NCBI GenBank assembly: GCA_022703585.1 | Contig: JAKLDJ010000004.1 | Location: 135,594-199,593, forward strand | Reading direction: 5' to 3' | DNA from: Candidatus Omnitrophota bacterium | GTDB taxonomy: Bacteria; Omnitrophota; Gorgyraeia; Zapsychrales; JAKLDJ01 | Length of the DNA: 64,000 nucleotides | Shown: positions 43,404 through 52,646 of the stretch, piece by piece | Layout: the number at the start of each line of letters is the position of its first letter | Position numbering within the stretch: the stretch's first letter is position 1 | The notes under the pieces: model-generated | Database searches by the model: none | What the model was told of the DNA's origin: nothing | Seen by the model: the letters and a program-made list of their open reading frames with translations, nothing else | Position numbers and translations under genes: made by a program

Positions 43404-44456
43404 TTAATACGCGGCAGCGGAATCAGCAACAGCAGAAACGAGTTTTGAGAGCCTTTTGGCAACATTCGGCTTTTGGTCAAGCAGCGGATCGACATCCGTT
43501 TTCGTATGCAGGTTAAGGACTCCGAAAATGCTATCTTTAAGCTTAAGCGGGGCGATAAAAGAGTGTTTAATTTCGGACCTTTTTAGGAGACTTTTTATCC
43601 GGTTTTTCCCTTCTGTCCCATGGATAACATAGGATGCATCCTCCTGGACTGCCAGACCGGCAATGCCCTCCCCTACCTTGACACGGGTATTTCGGGCAAT
43701 CGTCTTATCGATACCCCTGGAAACCTTTATAAAAAGGTCCCCTTTTTCCTGGTCCAAAATCATGATAGAACCGCATTCTGTCCTTGTCATTTTAAGGGCA
43801 ATTTCCAGAAGACTTGACAAAAAATCATTAGAATAAACAAGGGAACGGGCGCTTGGAGTAATTGTTTCCCGGGACTCATCCGCCAGTTTTATGTGCTTTT
43901 TTTGAGATTCTACCTGCTTATAAGTTAGCTGAACAACATACTTTGAGACTTCATAAAGCAAATCGAGAATCGCTCTTAAATTCACAAAAGAAATAACACG
44001 AATATCGTGCAGGGCATCAACCAAATCCCTAAAGTTTAGCCCCATCTTTTGGGCAATGGCTTCGTATTCCGAATTGTCTAATCTTTTGGTCAGGATAACC
44101 GGGCCGACAACCAGGTAGGCGACCGGCTTACCTTCCTCAATATCGATGGGAACCGCAAAGCTATGCAAACCTAAAGAATAGTGGTATTCAAGATAAAACC
44201 CGTGTTTCTTAAACCTGTCCAGAATGCTATCGTGCGCGCTGAACATATCCGACCCAACGGAAGAATAATCCAGGAGTTTGGCGCCATAACGCTCGATATT
44301 GGGCAAGGTTAAGAAAACTTTGCCCTCCGTGTCCACAATGAATATGTTGATTTGAAGTGCTTCGATAAATCGCTGCAAAATCAAGCGCCACCGCTCCCTG
44401 TCAATAAGCTCGGTGGTGACTCGCCTCGATGCGTCTTTATTTATAGGATAATCCAT
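43404..44456 (-). CDS. PocR ligand-binding and GAF sensor protein without output domain
   Basis: 350 residues. The N-terminal 180 residues fit the PocR sensory domain (IDRERWRLILQRFIEALQIN, HSFAVPIDI, VAYLVVGPVIL); a short helical linker follows, then a GAF domain (about 205-345; ECGSIMILDQEKGDLFIKVS, VGEGIAGLAVQED). No kinase, cyclase or helix-turn-helix is present. It lies three bases after the sigma-54 regulator gene and probably gives a signal to the kinase or regulator by contact. Confidence 0.78.
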   Translation of the reverse strand: MDYPINKDASRRVTTELIDRERWRLILQRFIEALQINIFIVDTEGKVFLTLPNIERYGAKLLDYSSVGSDMFSAHDSILDRFKKHGFYLEYHYSLGLHSFAVPIDIEEGKPVAYLVVGPVILTKRLDNSEYEAIAQKMGLNFRDLVDALHDIRVISFVNLRAILDLLYEVSKYVVQLTYKQVESQKKHIKLADESRETITPSARSLVYSNDFLSSLLEIALKMTRTECGSIMILDQEKGDLFIKVSRGIDKTIARNTRVKVGEGIAGLAVQEDASYVIHGTEGKNRIKSLLKRSEIKHSFIAPLKLKDSIFGVLNLHTKTDVDPLLDQKPNVAKRLSKLVSAVADSAAAY

Positions 44457-44458
44457 GC

Positions 44459-45862
44459 TTAGGCGACCTTGTCTTTTTGTTTCTTAAAAGAGATACCGTA
44501 TTTCTTCATTTTATTATAAAGGGTTGTCCTATTAATCCCCAGGGCAGCGGCTGCGGCATTACGATTCCAATTCGATTCTTCCAATGTCGCCAAAATAAGT
44601 TCTTTTTCCGGTTTCTGCAGGCCTTCTTTGAGAGACTTTCCGTTCTCAGGCTTAGATTGAATATCCTTTGTCCGAAACGTCTCCGGCAAATCCCATTTAT
44701 TAATAACCGGGGTTTTCGCCATAATCACCGCAACCTCAATGGCATTTTCCAGTTGCCGGATATTGCCCGGCCAATGATAGGCAAGGAATATCTCCCTGAC
44801 CTCATCGGAAATACCGGTAATTTTCTTATTGTTCTTCTTGCTATGCAGACCAACCAGACAGCTGACCAGAAGATCGATGTCCTCTTTACGCTCTCTTAAA
44901 GGCGGCAAGGTGATCGGGATAACATTAATACGATAATACAGATCCTCCCTGAATTTTCCGCTCGCGACCAATTCTGTCAGGTTTCGATTGGTGGCGACAA
45001 TAATTCGGGCATTGGTTTTTTTAATTTGTGTATCCCCGACTCGTTCATAAACACCGTCCTGCAGTACCCGCAAAAGCTTGCCCTGAAGATTAGGAGAGAA
45101 CGAATCAATTTCGTCCAAAAACACTGTCCCCTCCTGCGCCCGCTCAAAACGGCCGATATTATCTCGAATGGCGCTGGTAAAAGCACCTTTCACGTGGCCA
45201 AAGAGCTCGCTTTCCAGCAAAGTCTCGGATAATGCCCCGCAACTGACCTCGACAAAAGGCTTATCCTTTCGATTGGGATCTGCCTTGTGCACAGCAGATG
45301 CCACCAACCCCTTACCGGTCCCGCTTTCCCCTGTAATTAAGATCGTTGCCTTTGTGCTCGCGACCGAGTCAATCAAACTGTAGATCTTTTGCATCTTCTG
45401 GCTGGCCCCGGTCAAGCCATGATAAGAAGAACGCGATGCCTGGGCAACCGCCTGTCGCAAATCCTTGTTTTCCTCCAAGATCTTTTTTTTCTCCAAGATC
45501 TTCTGGATAGTCATCTTAATTTCGCTGTCGATAATGGGCTTGGTGACATAATCAAAGGCGCCTTTTTTCATCGCATCCACGGCGGATTCGATTGTCCCAA
45601 AGCCCGTAATTAGGATGACCTCTGTATCAGGAGATTTTTGCTTAACTAACCGCAGCAATTCAATACCGTTCATTTTAGGCAGCTGCATATCGGTAATGAT
45701 AATATCCATCGGCTGGCGCTTTAAAACTTCCAGCGCCTCTTCCCCGCTTTGCGCGGTTAGGGCATTGTACCCTTGAATACGCAAGATCTCATACAGGGAG
45801 TTACGAATCAAGGGTTCGTCATCGACGACGAGAATATTGTATTTTTTAAGCTCGCTAAGCAT
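44459..45862 (-). CDS. Sigma-54-dependent response regulator (NtrC family)
   Basis: 467 residues from ATG 45862; a GTG six bases earlier is possible. Receiver domain with IIITDMQLPKMNG (phospho-Asp) near residue 53; AAA+ domain with Walker A GESGTGKG near 175, HVKGAFTSAIRDNIGRFE near 220 and LDEIDSFSP; C-terminal Fis-type helix-turn-helix (NWNRNAAAAALGINRTTLYN). The GAFTGA loop that touches sigma-54 reads GAFTSA, a conservative change. It is coded right after its kinase and is the best candidate activator of the sigma-54 promoter at 55156. Confidence 0.95.
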   Translation of the reverse strand: MLSELKKYNILVVDDEPLIRNSLYEILRIQGYNALTAQSGEEALEVLKRQPMDIIITDMQLPKMNGIELLRLVKQKSPDTEVILITGFGTIESAVDAMKKGAFDYVTKPIIDSEIKMTIQKILEKKKILEENKDLRQAVAQASRSSYHGLTGASQKMQKIYSLIDSVASTKATILITGESGTGKGLVASAVHKADPNRKDKPFVEVSCGALSETLLESELFGHVKGAFTSAIRDNIGRFERAQEGTVFLDEIDSFSPNLQGKLLRVLQDGVYERVGDTQIKKTNARIIVATNRNLTELVASGKFREDLYYRINVIPITLPPLRERKEDIDLLVSCLVGLHSKKNNKKITGISDEVREIFLAYHWPGNIRQLENAIEVAVIMAKTPVINKWDLPETFRTKDIQSKPENGKSLKEGLQKPEKELILATLEESNWNRNAAAAALGINRTTLYNKMKKYGISFKKQKDKVA

Positions 45863-47156
45863 ACGCACTCAATACCGGTAAGGTAACGCTAAAAGATGCC
45901 CCCTGATTTGGGGCGCTGACAACATTAATTTTTCCGGTGTACATTTTGACGATTTCGTTAACAATTGTTAAGCCCAAACCACAGCCCTTGTCAATCTCTT
46001 TGGTCGTGTAAAAGGGTTCAAAAATTTCGTTGATCACGTCCGGCGGGATTCCCCTGCCGTTATCCGAGAATTCAAGGACAATCTCCTGGTCCGAACAACG
46101 GGTCTTAATCCTGATCAAGCCTTCCGGCTCAACCGAGTCCACGGAATTGCGGATAAGATTTGACGCCACCGTCTCGATACCAAAATCCAGGATATCCGGC
46201 AAATCATTGGCGAAATCAGTCTCAACCCGGATATTCTTTAAGCGCAAATCGCCTTTTAAGGAACGCACGGCGTCTTGAATCGCATTATTGACGTTCCTTT
46301 TTTGCATCGTCGGCGGAGCCTGGCGGGAACAAGCCAATAAATTACGGATAACATCAGCCATACGGTTTAAACCCTGTTTGACTTCCATCAGATAACCGCG
46401 GACAACATCATCGTCTTTAATATGGTCCAGGGAAAGATTGACATACCTTAAGACCCCGTCCAAAGGGTTATTCAATTCGTGGGCAATGCCGGCGGTTAAT
46501 TTACCTATGGAGGCCAAACGCTCCTGGAGAACGACTTGTTTCTTGAGCCTGGCAGCATCTTCGCTCTTTTTGCCGAGCTCATCTTTGAGCCCCTTGGACT
46601 CTTTGACAATCGTTTTAAACTTTTCAAAAAGCTGTATACGTCTGTAATTAAGCGCAATCTGGCTGGAAAGAACATCTAAAAGCTGCAACTCGCTTTCGCT
46701 AAAACGTTCTCCGGTTTCCTTATCGGAAAGGCTGATAACACCGATCAATTCATCCTTGATTAAAAGCGGGGCGCAAATAAATGACGGAGTGGAATATTTC
46801 TTTCGCGCCTTATAACCCTCAAAGCGGCTGTCGGCAGCAATATCTTCGACGACCAAAGGCTGCTTGCTTTGGGCGACACGCCCGATAACCCCCTCCCCCA
46901 TCTTCTTGATCAAATGCTCTTTCTCGGAGACTTCCATCCCCTGGGCGATCTTTAAAACCAGTTCTTTACTGCTACTATCCAAGATAAAGATAGAGCCGCG
47001 CTGAGCCCCAAAAAGTTCCATGGTTTTTTTTAAGGAAAGTTCCAGCAGGTCGCAGCCCTTTAAGGACACGGCGACGGCGTTGCAGATATCACCGATCTTT
47101 CGAAAGAGATCTTCGTGGGAAAGCTCTTTTAAATGAGGATTAGGAGAAACGGGCAT
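45855..47156 (-). CDS. Soluble GAF-domain sensor histidine kinase
   Basis: 433 residues, no membrane helix. GAF domain about 20-165 (RGSIFILDSSSKELVLKIAQ, MGEGVIGRVAQSKQPLVVED), coiled coil, then H-box LTAGIAHELNNPLDGVLRYV near residue 228, and ATP-binding N, G1 and G2 boxes (NLIRNSVDSVEPE, SDNGRGIPPD, KGCGLGLTIVNEI). It phosphorylates the regulator coded next to it (stop and start overlap). A kinase of the PEP-CTERM-linked PrsK kind has a similar GAF-kinase end but carries membrane helices first, absent here. Confidence 0.93.
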   Translation of the reverse strand: MPVSPNPHLKELSHEDLFRKIGDICNAVAVSLKGCDLLELSLKKTMELFGAQRGSIFILDSSSKELVLKIAQGMEVSEKEHLIKKMGEGVIGRVAQSKQPLVVEDIAADSRFEGYKARKKYSTPSFICAPLLIKDELIGVISLSDKETGERFSESELQLLDVLSSQIALNYRRIQLFEKFKTIVKESKGLKDELGKKSEDAARLKKQVVLQERLASIGKLTAGIAHELNNPLDGVLRYVNLSLDHIKDDDVVRGYLMEVKQGLNRMADVIRNLLACSRQAPPTMQKRNVNNAIQDAVRSLKGDLRLKNIRVETDFANDLPDILDFGIETVASNLIRNSVDSVEPEGLIRIKTRCSDQEIVLEFSDNGRGIPPDVINEIFEPFYTTKEIDKGCGLGLTIVNEIVKMYTGKINVVSAPNQGASFSVTLPVLSAYA

Positions 47157-47157
47157 C

Positions 47158-48042
47158 TCAATTTTTCAAGAAAACTTTTGCGTCCGCGTCTTTTAACGTC
47201 TCCAGGCTTTTAATCATTTTCTCGATGACTTTGGCCAGAGGATGGCTAGGTTTTTCTTTTAAAATATTCTGATACAACTTGATGGCCGCGTCTTTATTTT
47301 GTAGCTTTACCAGAGAAATAAAGTTGATCGATTTAAAAATAACCCCCGCCGTCCTGGGGTCGGGATATTTTAATAATGACTCGCCAAAAGTCTCCATCGC
47401 CGGCTGCCATTGTTCAATATCCGAATAGGCGCCTGCCAAAAGACCCAGGGCCTTGAATTCGATAACCGAATTTTGGTTTTCGCTGATGATCTTTTTGTAG
47501 TGAGCAATCGCCTGTGTATAGGCGAGCGCTGCTGCCTGGCCATGATTATTAAACTGATGGTACTTTGCGATATACAAAGGCATCATCAATCCGCCGTCGG
47601 TTAAGGGATACTGGCGCATGATCTGCTCAAAGGTCTTAACCGCCATCGAGACGTTTTTTTCTTCCTGGTAAGTCTTGCCGGTCAAAACCAGGGCCTCCGA
47701 GCACAGGGCCTTGTTATCCGGGTATTTTTTGCAGGTTTCCGCAAAGACCTGCCTGGCCTTATCAAATGACTTTCCGGCGACGTAAGTCTGGCCCAGTAAA
47801 AGATTGATCCCGGGCACCAGCCTTGAATTCGGAAAACTCTTAATAATCTTACGATAATTCGCGGCAATGGACTCAAAGGTCTTTTCCGAAGTTGTCTCCT
47901 GATTCTTGGCAGCCACAGCCAGCTTCTGGTTGTTGGACCAGACAAGCTGCTCGACGCGATAATCGCCCTTGAGGTCCAATAGCGACAAAATCACAAAAAG
48001 CCCGGCTAAGACCGCAACCAGTATCGTCAGTATCTTCTTCAT
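47158..48042 (-). CDS. Membrane-anchored TPR protein
   Basis: 294 residues. One N-terminal transmembrane helix or signal anchor (ILVAVLAGLFVILSLL), then about six TPR-like repeats across residues 50-280, with blocks such as FDKARQVFAETCKKYPDNK and MAVKTFEQIMRQYPLTDGG. It lies between a membrane protein and the kinase with overlapping or adjacent codons, so it may assist sensing or an envelope complex. Exact role unknown. Confidence 0.82.
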   Translation of the reverse strand: MKKILTILVAVLAGLFVILSLLDLKGDYRVEQLVWSNNQKLAVAAKNQETTSEKTFESIAANYRKIIKSFPNSRLVPGINLLLGQTYVAGKSFDKARQVFAETCKKYPDNKALCSEALVLTGKTYQEEKNVSMAVKTFEQIMRQYPLTDGGLMMPLYIAKYHQFNNHGQAAALAYTQAIAHYKKIISENQNSVIEFKALGLLAGAYSDIEQWQPAMETFGESLLKYPDPRTAGVIFKSINFISLVKLQNKDAAIKLYQNILKEKPSHPLAKVIEKMIKSLETLKDADAKVFLKN

Positions 48043-48914
48043 TTGTTTTCCTTTGTTAAAAAGTAATATGTCGTTACGGAAGTCAAAATAACCGCCTCCA
48101 CAAAAAGCTTAACAAGGATACTTAAGATAATAACTGCCGCCTGCATAATCGGGACCTTTAATGCCAAGTCACCCGCAGAGACAATGCTACGTAGCATGAT
48201 GACCGGGATATACACCAAAGTTGGAATAAAAACGATTCCCAGGGTAAAAAGAAACGCCCGCTTAAGATAGGAGAAATTCTGGAGAAACGCTTTTTGGATT
48301 TTGAGTTTTTCGATAACAATCAGCGGGACGATATATAGAAAGATAGCCGATATAAAGATATCAATCAACAAGCCAAAATACGGCCGGCCGTAAACAATAA
48401 CGCTTTTGATCATAAAAAAGATTCCCGTCTCCGAACGGATGCGCAAGGCCCGGGCAAAAAGCAAATCGTAACCCTGAATAATGATCAATGTCGTTAAAAA
48501 TGTCAGCAAGGCCGCCGCAAAGATATGGATGTATTGGGGAAGTATTTTCTTGAATATAATTTTTGGATTCGCGGGTTTGTCATTATTGATAGCGACAACA
48601 ATGCCAATCGCCACCGCAACTAAGAACACATCGACAAAAAGATACAGCGGTATCTGGCAGTAAAAGAATAAATGCTGGATAAGTTGGAAATTATAAGGGA
48701 AATGAAGAAAGCCTTCGCCAAACAATTTCCGGATAACCGGCCCAAAGAAAACGGACAACGGCCATCGCGGGGCAAAATACAGAATTTCCAAGACCAAAAG
48801 TTGAAGAAAAACCGTGATGCACAAAGGAAAGAAAATGACCGGATGCGCGACCAAGGTGTTAAGCGAGTTACGCAATAAAATTAAGACGTTTTTCCCTGCG
48901 GATGTTTTCGCCAT
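48039..48914 (-). CDS. Polytopic membrane protein of unknown function
   Basis: 291 residues with about six hydrophobic helices; start fixed by AAGGAGAGGGC. The N-terminus is KNVLILLRNSLNTLVAHPVIF, of a kind seen in DUF4013/YccS-like loosely grouped membrane proteins, but no reliable family. It overlaps the TPR gene by four bases (ATGA) and heads the sensor operon. Confidence 0.65.
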   Translation of the reverse strand: MAKTSAGKNVLILLRNSLNTLVAHPVIFFPLCITVFLQLLVLEILYFAPRWPLSVFFGPVIRKLFGEGFLHFPYNFQLIQHLFFYCQIPLYLFVDVFLVAVAIGIVVAINNDKPANPKIIFKKILPQYIHIFAAALLTFLTTLIIIQGYDLLFARALRIRSETGIFFMIKSVIVYGRPYFGLLIDIFISAIFLYIVPLIVIEKLKIQKAFLQNFSYLKRAFLFTLGIVFIPTLVYIPVIMLRSIVSAGDLALKVPIMQAAVIILSILVKLFVEAVILTSVTTYYFLTKENK

Positions 48915-49269
48915 GCCCTCTCCTTATGTTTCAGAACTCGTTCTAAAAACTATACTTAAGCAACTCGGGGTTATTTTAACATGGCTCCCCGGGCATGTCA
49001 ACCCAACACACGAAACTTTTCAAGCTCGGGTCAAAAAAATAGTGACAGGCTGCCTAAAACCTGCCACTATTTTTAATGGGTAAGAGCACAGACCCGTTTT
49101 GTAATAATTTTCCGGCGAATTTCACTCCGCCATTCCGGCAGAGAACGCCGTTTGGTGGCAATCGCCCTTCATTCATCCCGGATCTTGCTATTGAAAAATC
49201 CGGATGTATATTATCCTACACTGCTAGGTTATTTTCGTTTCCGTGGCTGTATTGCTAAACGTTACTAAA
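48915..49269. other. Intergenic region between the PEP-CTERM and sensor operons
   Basis: No ORF. Besides the terminator at 49031-49075 it contains an inverted CCGGAT...ATCCGG pair (about 49176-49206) and AT-rich DNA up to the sensor operon, where no clear sigma-70 or sigma-54 promoter was found by eye. Confidence 0.4.
49031..49075 (-). terminator. Terminator of the PEP-CTERM operon
   Basis: Stem AAAATAGTG-A-CAGG with CCTG-C-CACTATTTT (49036-49073), one mismatch, and, read on the minus strand, a seven-base T-run after it. It lies about 195 bases after the last PEP-CTERM gene. Confidence 0.82.
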
Positions 49270-50094
49270 TTAACTTAACTTGCGTCTCAAACCCACTAAA
49301 CCAAGCAAGCCGCTGCCTAAAAGAAGCATGCTCACCGGTTCAGGAATCGGCGCTACACGAGTAACCAAAAACATCGTGTCGTTGTAGTCACTATCGAACA
49401 TCGGATCATTAAGATTCAGATCCTCGAAGGTGAGTAAATACGTATCAGACGACAGCGTGATAAGAACCGGGCCACTGCCTAAATCGACATAATACTGCTG
49501 GCCTGCTAATGCCGAAAGGTCATAGGCGAGCATGTGGTCTATCCCGTCAGGGTTCAGACTCGGATCGGAATACCAATGATTTACGGATGCACCGTAGGTT
49601 GAGGTTAAGGCAAATCCAAAATTCTGGGTGGTATACGGATTAATTCCACCTGGAAACGGATTGGCCAAAGTGCCAGCCCCGAGAAAACCATTGCCCGGAC
49701 TAAGCGAAATAACATTCTGGATAGAGCCGGGAACTCCGGAACCTGGCAAATATACACCCAATGAATTAGTCGCAGCGGCGCTTAAACCGATAGCCATAAA
49801 CGCACTAGACTGTCCCCCTCCACCTAGATCATACCAGTATGAATGTGGGTTAACTACCTGAAAGGAATCAACCATTTCATTGCTGGTATAAATGTTGGTG
49901 CCTAGCAGAAGATTGATGGCATCATGAATATCCGGAGTCTGCCCCGTCTCGTTTGGCGTAGGAATCAAATCCGGCGTCGAATCATAACCGTCACCGGTCA
50001 TGGTTGGGTCATACGGACCCGGGTCAGCAATAGCCGCGACCGGAAGCATCGCTAATGCCAATACTGCGATTAGAACTAAACTTAGATTTCTCAC
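49270..50094 (-). CDS. PEP-CTERM protein with DUF4114-like domain
   Basis: 274 residues from the GTG at 50094, selected by GGAGGGTGGAG; the open frame extends to 50178 without a site. Signal peptide (VRNLSLVLIAVLALAMLPVA), a beta-rich body with LTFEDLNLNDPMFDSDYND, a DUF4114-type end, and a sorting tail IPEPVSMLLLGSGLLGLVGL followed by basic residues. It should be exported by Sec, then held and processed by the exosortase at 56313. Last of eight such genes. Confidence 0.87.
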   Translation of the reverse strand: MRNLSLVLIAVLALAMLPVAAIADPGPYDPTMTGDGYDSTPDLIPTPNETGQTPDIHDAINLLLGTNIYTSNEMVDSFQVVNPHSYWYDLGGGGQSSAFMAIGLSAAATNSLGVYLPGSGVPGSIQNVISLSPGNGFLGAGTLANPFPGGINPYTTQNFGFALTSTYGASVNHWYSDPSLNPDGIDHMLAYDLSALAGQQYYVDLGSGPVLITLSSDTYLLTFEDLNLNDPMFDSDYNDTMFLVTRVAPIPEPVSMLLLGSGLLGLVGLRRKLS

Positions 50095-50177
50095 TCTCCA
50101 CCCTCCTTTTATTTTACTTCTTTGGTTTCTAAATATATCCGCTTCTATCGACTTTAATAATGTCGTTAATTTGTGCA

Positions 50178-50825
50178 TTAAGCTTTCCTTCTTTTAAGCC
50201 CGGCCAACCCGGCTAACCCACCGGACAAAAGCAACATCGACATCGGCTCGGGAACAGTCGGTTCAGGCCTATTGGCAATGACTATATTGCCAAACGCAAA
50301 GTTAACATCAGAAGAAATATCCATCCAGTCAATGTCCTCTGAGCCATCAGCAACCCAGCCAAAGAACGCGGCACCACTATCACCATTAACCGCCTGCACC
50401 AGACAGCCTTCTTCATCATCTAAGATGCAAACCGATATATCATGGACCTCAAACGGATTCGGCTCCAATTCAAAACCAAAAGCATAAACGCTATCCGAGA
50501 AGGACCCGTTTAATGCAGTCTCGCTCGAAAAAAGGACCGCAGGAGTTCCCCCTGACCATGTTGCCCAGCTTGAGTCTACCTGATACCCCACAAGATCACT
50601 GTCAAACGATACAGAATTAATATCCGCCAGATTTAACGGATCTCCGGCCGACAAGACATTGTATTCCGGCACTTGACCGGCAATATCCACGTTAGAAAAC
50701 AAACCAGCCAGTGCTGCTTCCCACGCCGCGCGGTCGGTATACCATGTAAGGGCGTGAGCTTGGGTGGTTGATACCCCTAAAACCATAATGAGGCCCACTG
50801 CTAAACTGAATAATGCTTTCTTCAT
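50178..50825 (-). CDS. PEP-CTERM protein
   Basis: 215 residues with AAAGGAGAAGG ahead of the ATG. Signal peptide with LFSLAVGLIMVLGVSTTQAH, a body with AFGFELEPN and NFAFGNIVIAN (a pattern common in PEP-CTERM bodies before the tail), tail TVPEPMSMLLLSGGLAGLAG, then KRRKA. The tail differs somewhat from the LSLLGLGLLG kind in the upstream genes. Confidence 0.88.
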   Translation of the reverse strand: MKKALFSLAVGLIMVLGVSTTQAHALTWYTDRAAWEAALAGLFSNVDIAGQVPEYNVLSAGDPLNLADINSVSFDSDLVGYQVDSSWATWSGGTPAVLFSSETALNGSFSDSVYAFGFELEPNPFEVHDISVCILDDEEGCLVQAVNGDSGAAFFGWVADGSEDIDWMDISSDVNFAFGNIVIANRPEPTVPEPMSMLLLSGGLAGLAGLKRRKA

Positions 50826-50883
50826 TTTCCTTCTCCTTTTAAATTAGTTACTAAATAATACCTTATTCTCTTCTCTATATAAA

Positions 50884-51489
50884 CTAAGCCTTGATTCTCT
50901 TTCGGCCTAGTAATCCGAGTAGACCCAATCCCAAAAGACTTAAAGATGCCGGCTCCGGCACTACCCGGGTGATAAACTGAAAACGTATCCGGTCATTGTA
51001 GTAATGGCAGTCCGGGTCAAACCCAAGCCCAAAATTCCCGTCCGCGATCGCCAAATTCAAGGCAGCAATTTCATCTTCGGAAAAACGATAGGTTAAATTC
51101 TCCGGCGGATTAATCCATCGAGTACCATCAAAATATTCATTATCATCCGTCCATGTAAACAAAGAAATCCCCTGGCCGTTAAAATAATCGCCGCTGGCCT
51201 GATTATCTCTGTAGGTCATGATGCCCGCCGGCGCATTATCAAGAAGCCGCGCGTATAAAATATCCGGTTCGATTTGCCAGTTATTAATATTAATAAATTG
51301 CATCCGTGCCCCGATAATCACTTCGCCGGGAGCCAAACTTTGGTTCATCCCCCAGGAATAGGCAAAGGAATGGTCTAAATCACCCATATCCGGGTCCGGC
51401 GGAACAAACGTATAAACAGTTGCCCAGCTAACCTGAGCGCCCATCAGTAACATTGCTGCCATGATTAAGGTAAGCAGGATTTTCTTCAT
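50884..51489 (-). CDS. PEP-CTERM protein
   Basis: 201 residues. Signal peptide (ILLTLIMAAMLLMGAQVSWA), a beta-rich body with the end phrase YYNDRIRFQFITRVVPEP, and the tail PEPASLSLLGLGLLGLLG with KRIKA. Three bases separate it from the gene before. The tail DNA is nearly the same as that of the genes at 52058, 52647 and 53303. Confidence 0.88.
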   Translation of the reverse strand: MKKILLTLIMAAMLLMGAQVSWATVYTFVPPDPDMGDLDHSFAYSWGMNQSLAPGEVIIGARMQFININNWQIEPDILYARLLDNAPAGIMTYRDNQASGDYFNGQGISLFTWTDDNEYFDGTRWINPPENLTYRFSEDEIAALNLAIADGNFGLGFDPDCHYYNDRIRFQFITRVVPEPASLSLLGLGLLGLLGRKRIKA

Positions 51490-51492
51490 AGT

Positions 51493-52032
51493 TTAACCCA
51501 AAACCTTTCTGCGGACCAGGAATCCCAAGAGCCCTGTCGCCAAGAGGCTCAAACTAGCCGGTTCGGGAACAGTGGGAAGATGGTCAACAGTTGTTAAGGA
51601 AAAGTTAAAGTATTTACTGCTGTCAAACGCCAAACCTTGCCAGTTAGCTCTCAGGGTATGGTCATCATACGATAATCTCGATATATCCCATCCCACTAAA
51701 TTCGTATCAATACTAACATTGGTAATGATATCATCGATATTGCTGATAACCAGGCCGTTAAATGTTGCATCGACCCAAGAATAACCACCATCCGCGAGAA
51801 AGTCGACAAGAATGCTCGTATCTTCGGGGTTGACGCTATAATATGAATAATAATTAAATACATCGCTCGTGCCCGCAACGACAGTCTGACTTCCCATATT
51901 CAGGTCTATTGTAGAAAGATTAGGAAAATAATGAGCAGCCGAGATACTATCACCCAATAACCCTGCCTGCGCGGCTCCTACCATACACAACATCACAATA
52001 CCTACGACGAATGCTGTAAAAATCTTTTTCAT
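51493..52032 (-). CDS. PEP-CTERM protein
   Basis: 179 residues, AGGAGGGG upstream of the ATG. Signal peptide (IFTAFVVGIVMLCMVGAAQA), a short beta-rich body and the tail TVPEPASLSLLATGLLGFLV followed by RRK. Body unlike its neighbours. Confidence 0.88.
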   Translation of the reverse strand: MKKIFTAFVVGIVMLCMVGAAQAGLLGDSISAAHYFPNLSTIDLNMGSQTVVAGTSDVFNYYSYYSVNPEDTSILVDFLADGGYSWVDATFNGLVISNIDDIITNVSIDTNLVGWDISRLSYDDHTLRANWQGLAFDSSKYFNFSLTTVDHLPTVPEPASLSLLATGLLGFLVRRKVLG

Positions 52033-52057
52033 TTGTTGCCCCTCCTATATAAGGATG

Positions 52058-52621
52058 TTATGAGACCCTTCGTCTTCGCAGTAATCCAAGTAACCCTAAT
52101 CCCAAGAGGCTCAAACTGGCCGGTTCGGGGACAGTTGGCTGCCCGTCTTCATTGATTCGCACATTATCTATACTCGGCCAGAAACCATTATAGTGCGGTG
52201 CAATTCCCGGGGCATAGAATGTCAGCCGGCTGACATTATCGGCATCAACAGACACCGTTAACCAATTGCTCCAATCGGTATAATTACTTAAATCCACCGT
52301 ACTCTGCCATAATTGATTATTACCCGCATCAAACGCCGCAATGTCAATAAATCCGATATCCCCACCACCGTAGAGCTCCCAGGGCATGGCATTCATTTGA
52401 AAATCATTGAGGTGTATAGGCGAAGAAAAAAGGATGTCATCGTCATTGTTCCACCACTCATTATACAAATGCCCTCCCCCTATTCCATTCCAGAGCATTC
52501 CTCCGCCAAGAGTTATCCCGGGAGTTGTATCGGTGTCAAATGTCAAAAGTGTCGCTTCCGCTTTTACGGTTAGAGCAAGAATTGCCAAGACCAAGAATAA
52601 ATTCCTTAAAAGTCTGCTCAT
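52058..52621 (-). CDS. PEP-CTERM protein
   Basis: 187 residues from ATG 52621, chosen by GGAGGAGAAG; the open frame runs to 52678 inside the next gene. Signal peptide (LLRNLFLVLAILALTVKAEA), a body with the pattern of a carbohydrate-binding-like beta sandwich (WLTVSVDADNVSRLTFYAPG), and the tail TVPEPASLSLLGLGLLGLLR with RRRVS. Confidence 0.88.
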   Translation of the reverse strand: MSRLLRNLFLVLAILALTVKAEATLLTFDTDTTPGITLGGGMLWNGIGGGHLYNEWWNNDDDILFSSPIHLNDFQMNAMPWELYGGGDIGFIDIAAFDAGNNQLWQSTVDLSNYTDWSNWLTVSVDADNVSRLTFYAPGIAPHYNGFWPSIDNVRINEDGQPTVPEPASLSLLGLGLLGLLRRRRVS

Positions 52622-52646
52622 TTGCTTCTCCTCCTTAATAATAATG

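Noticed and set aside
49174-49207. CCGGAT/ATCCGG inverted repeat as terminator
   Set aside because: No T-run on either strand and a long loop; the stem at 49031-49075 is a better terminator.
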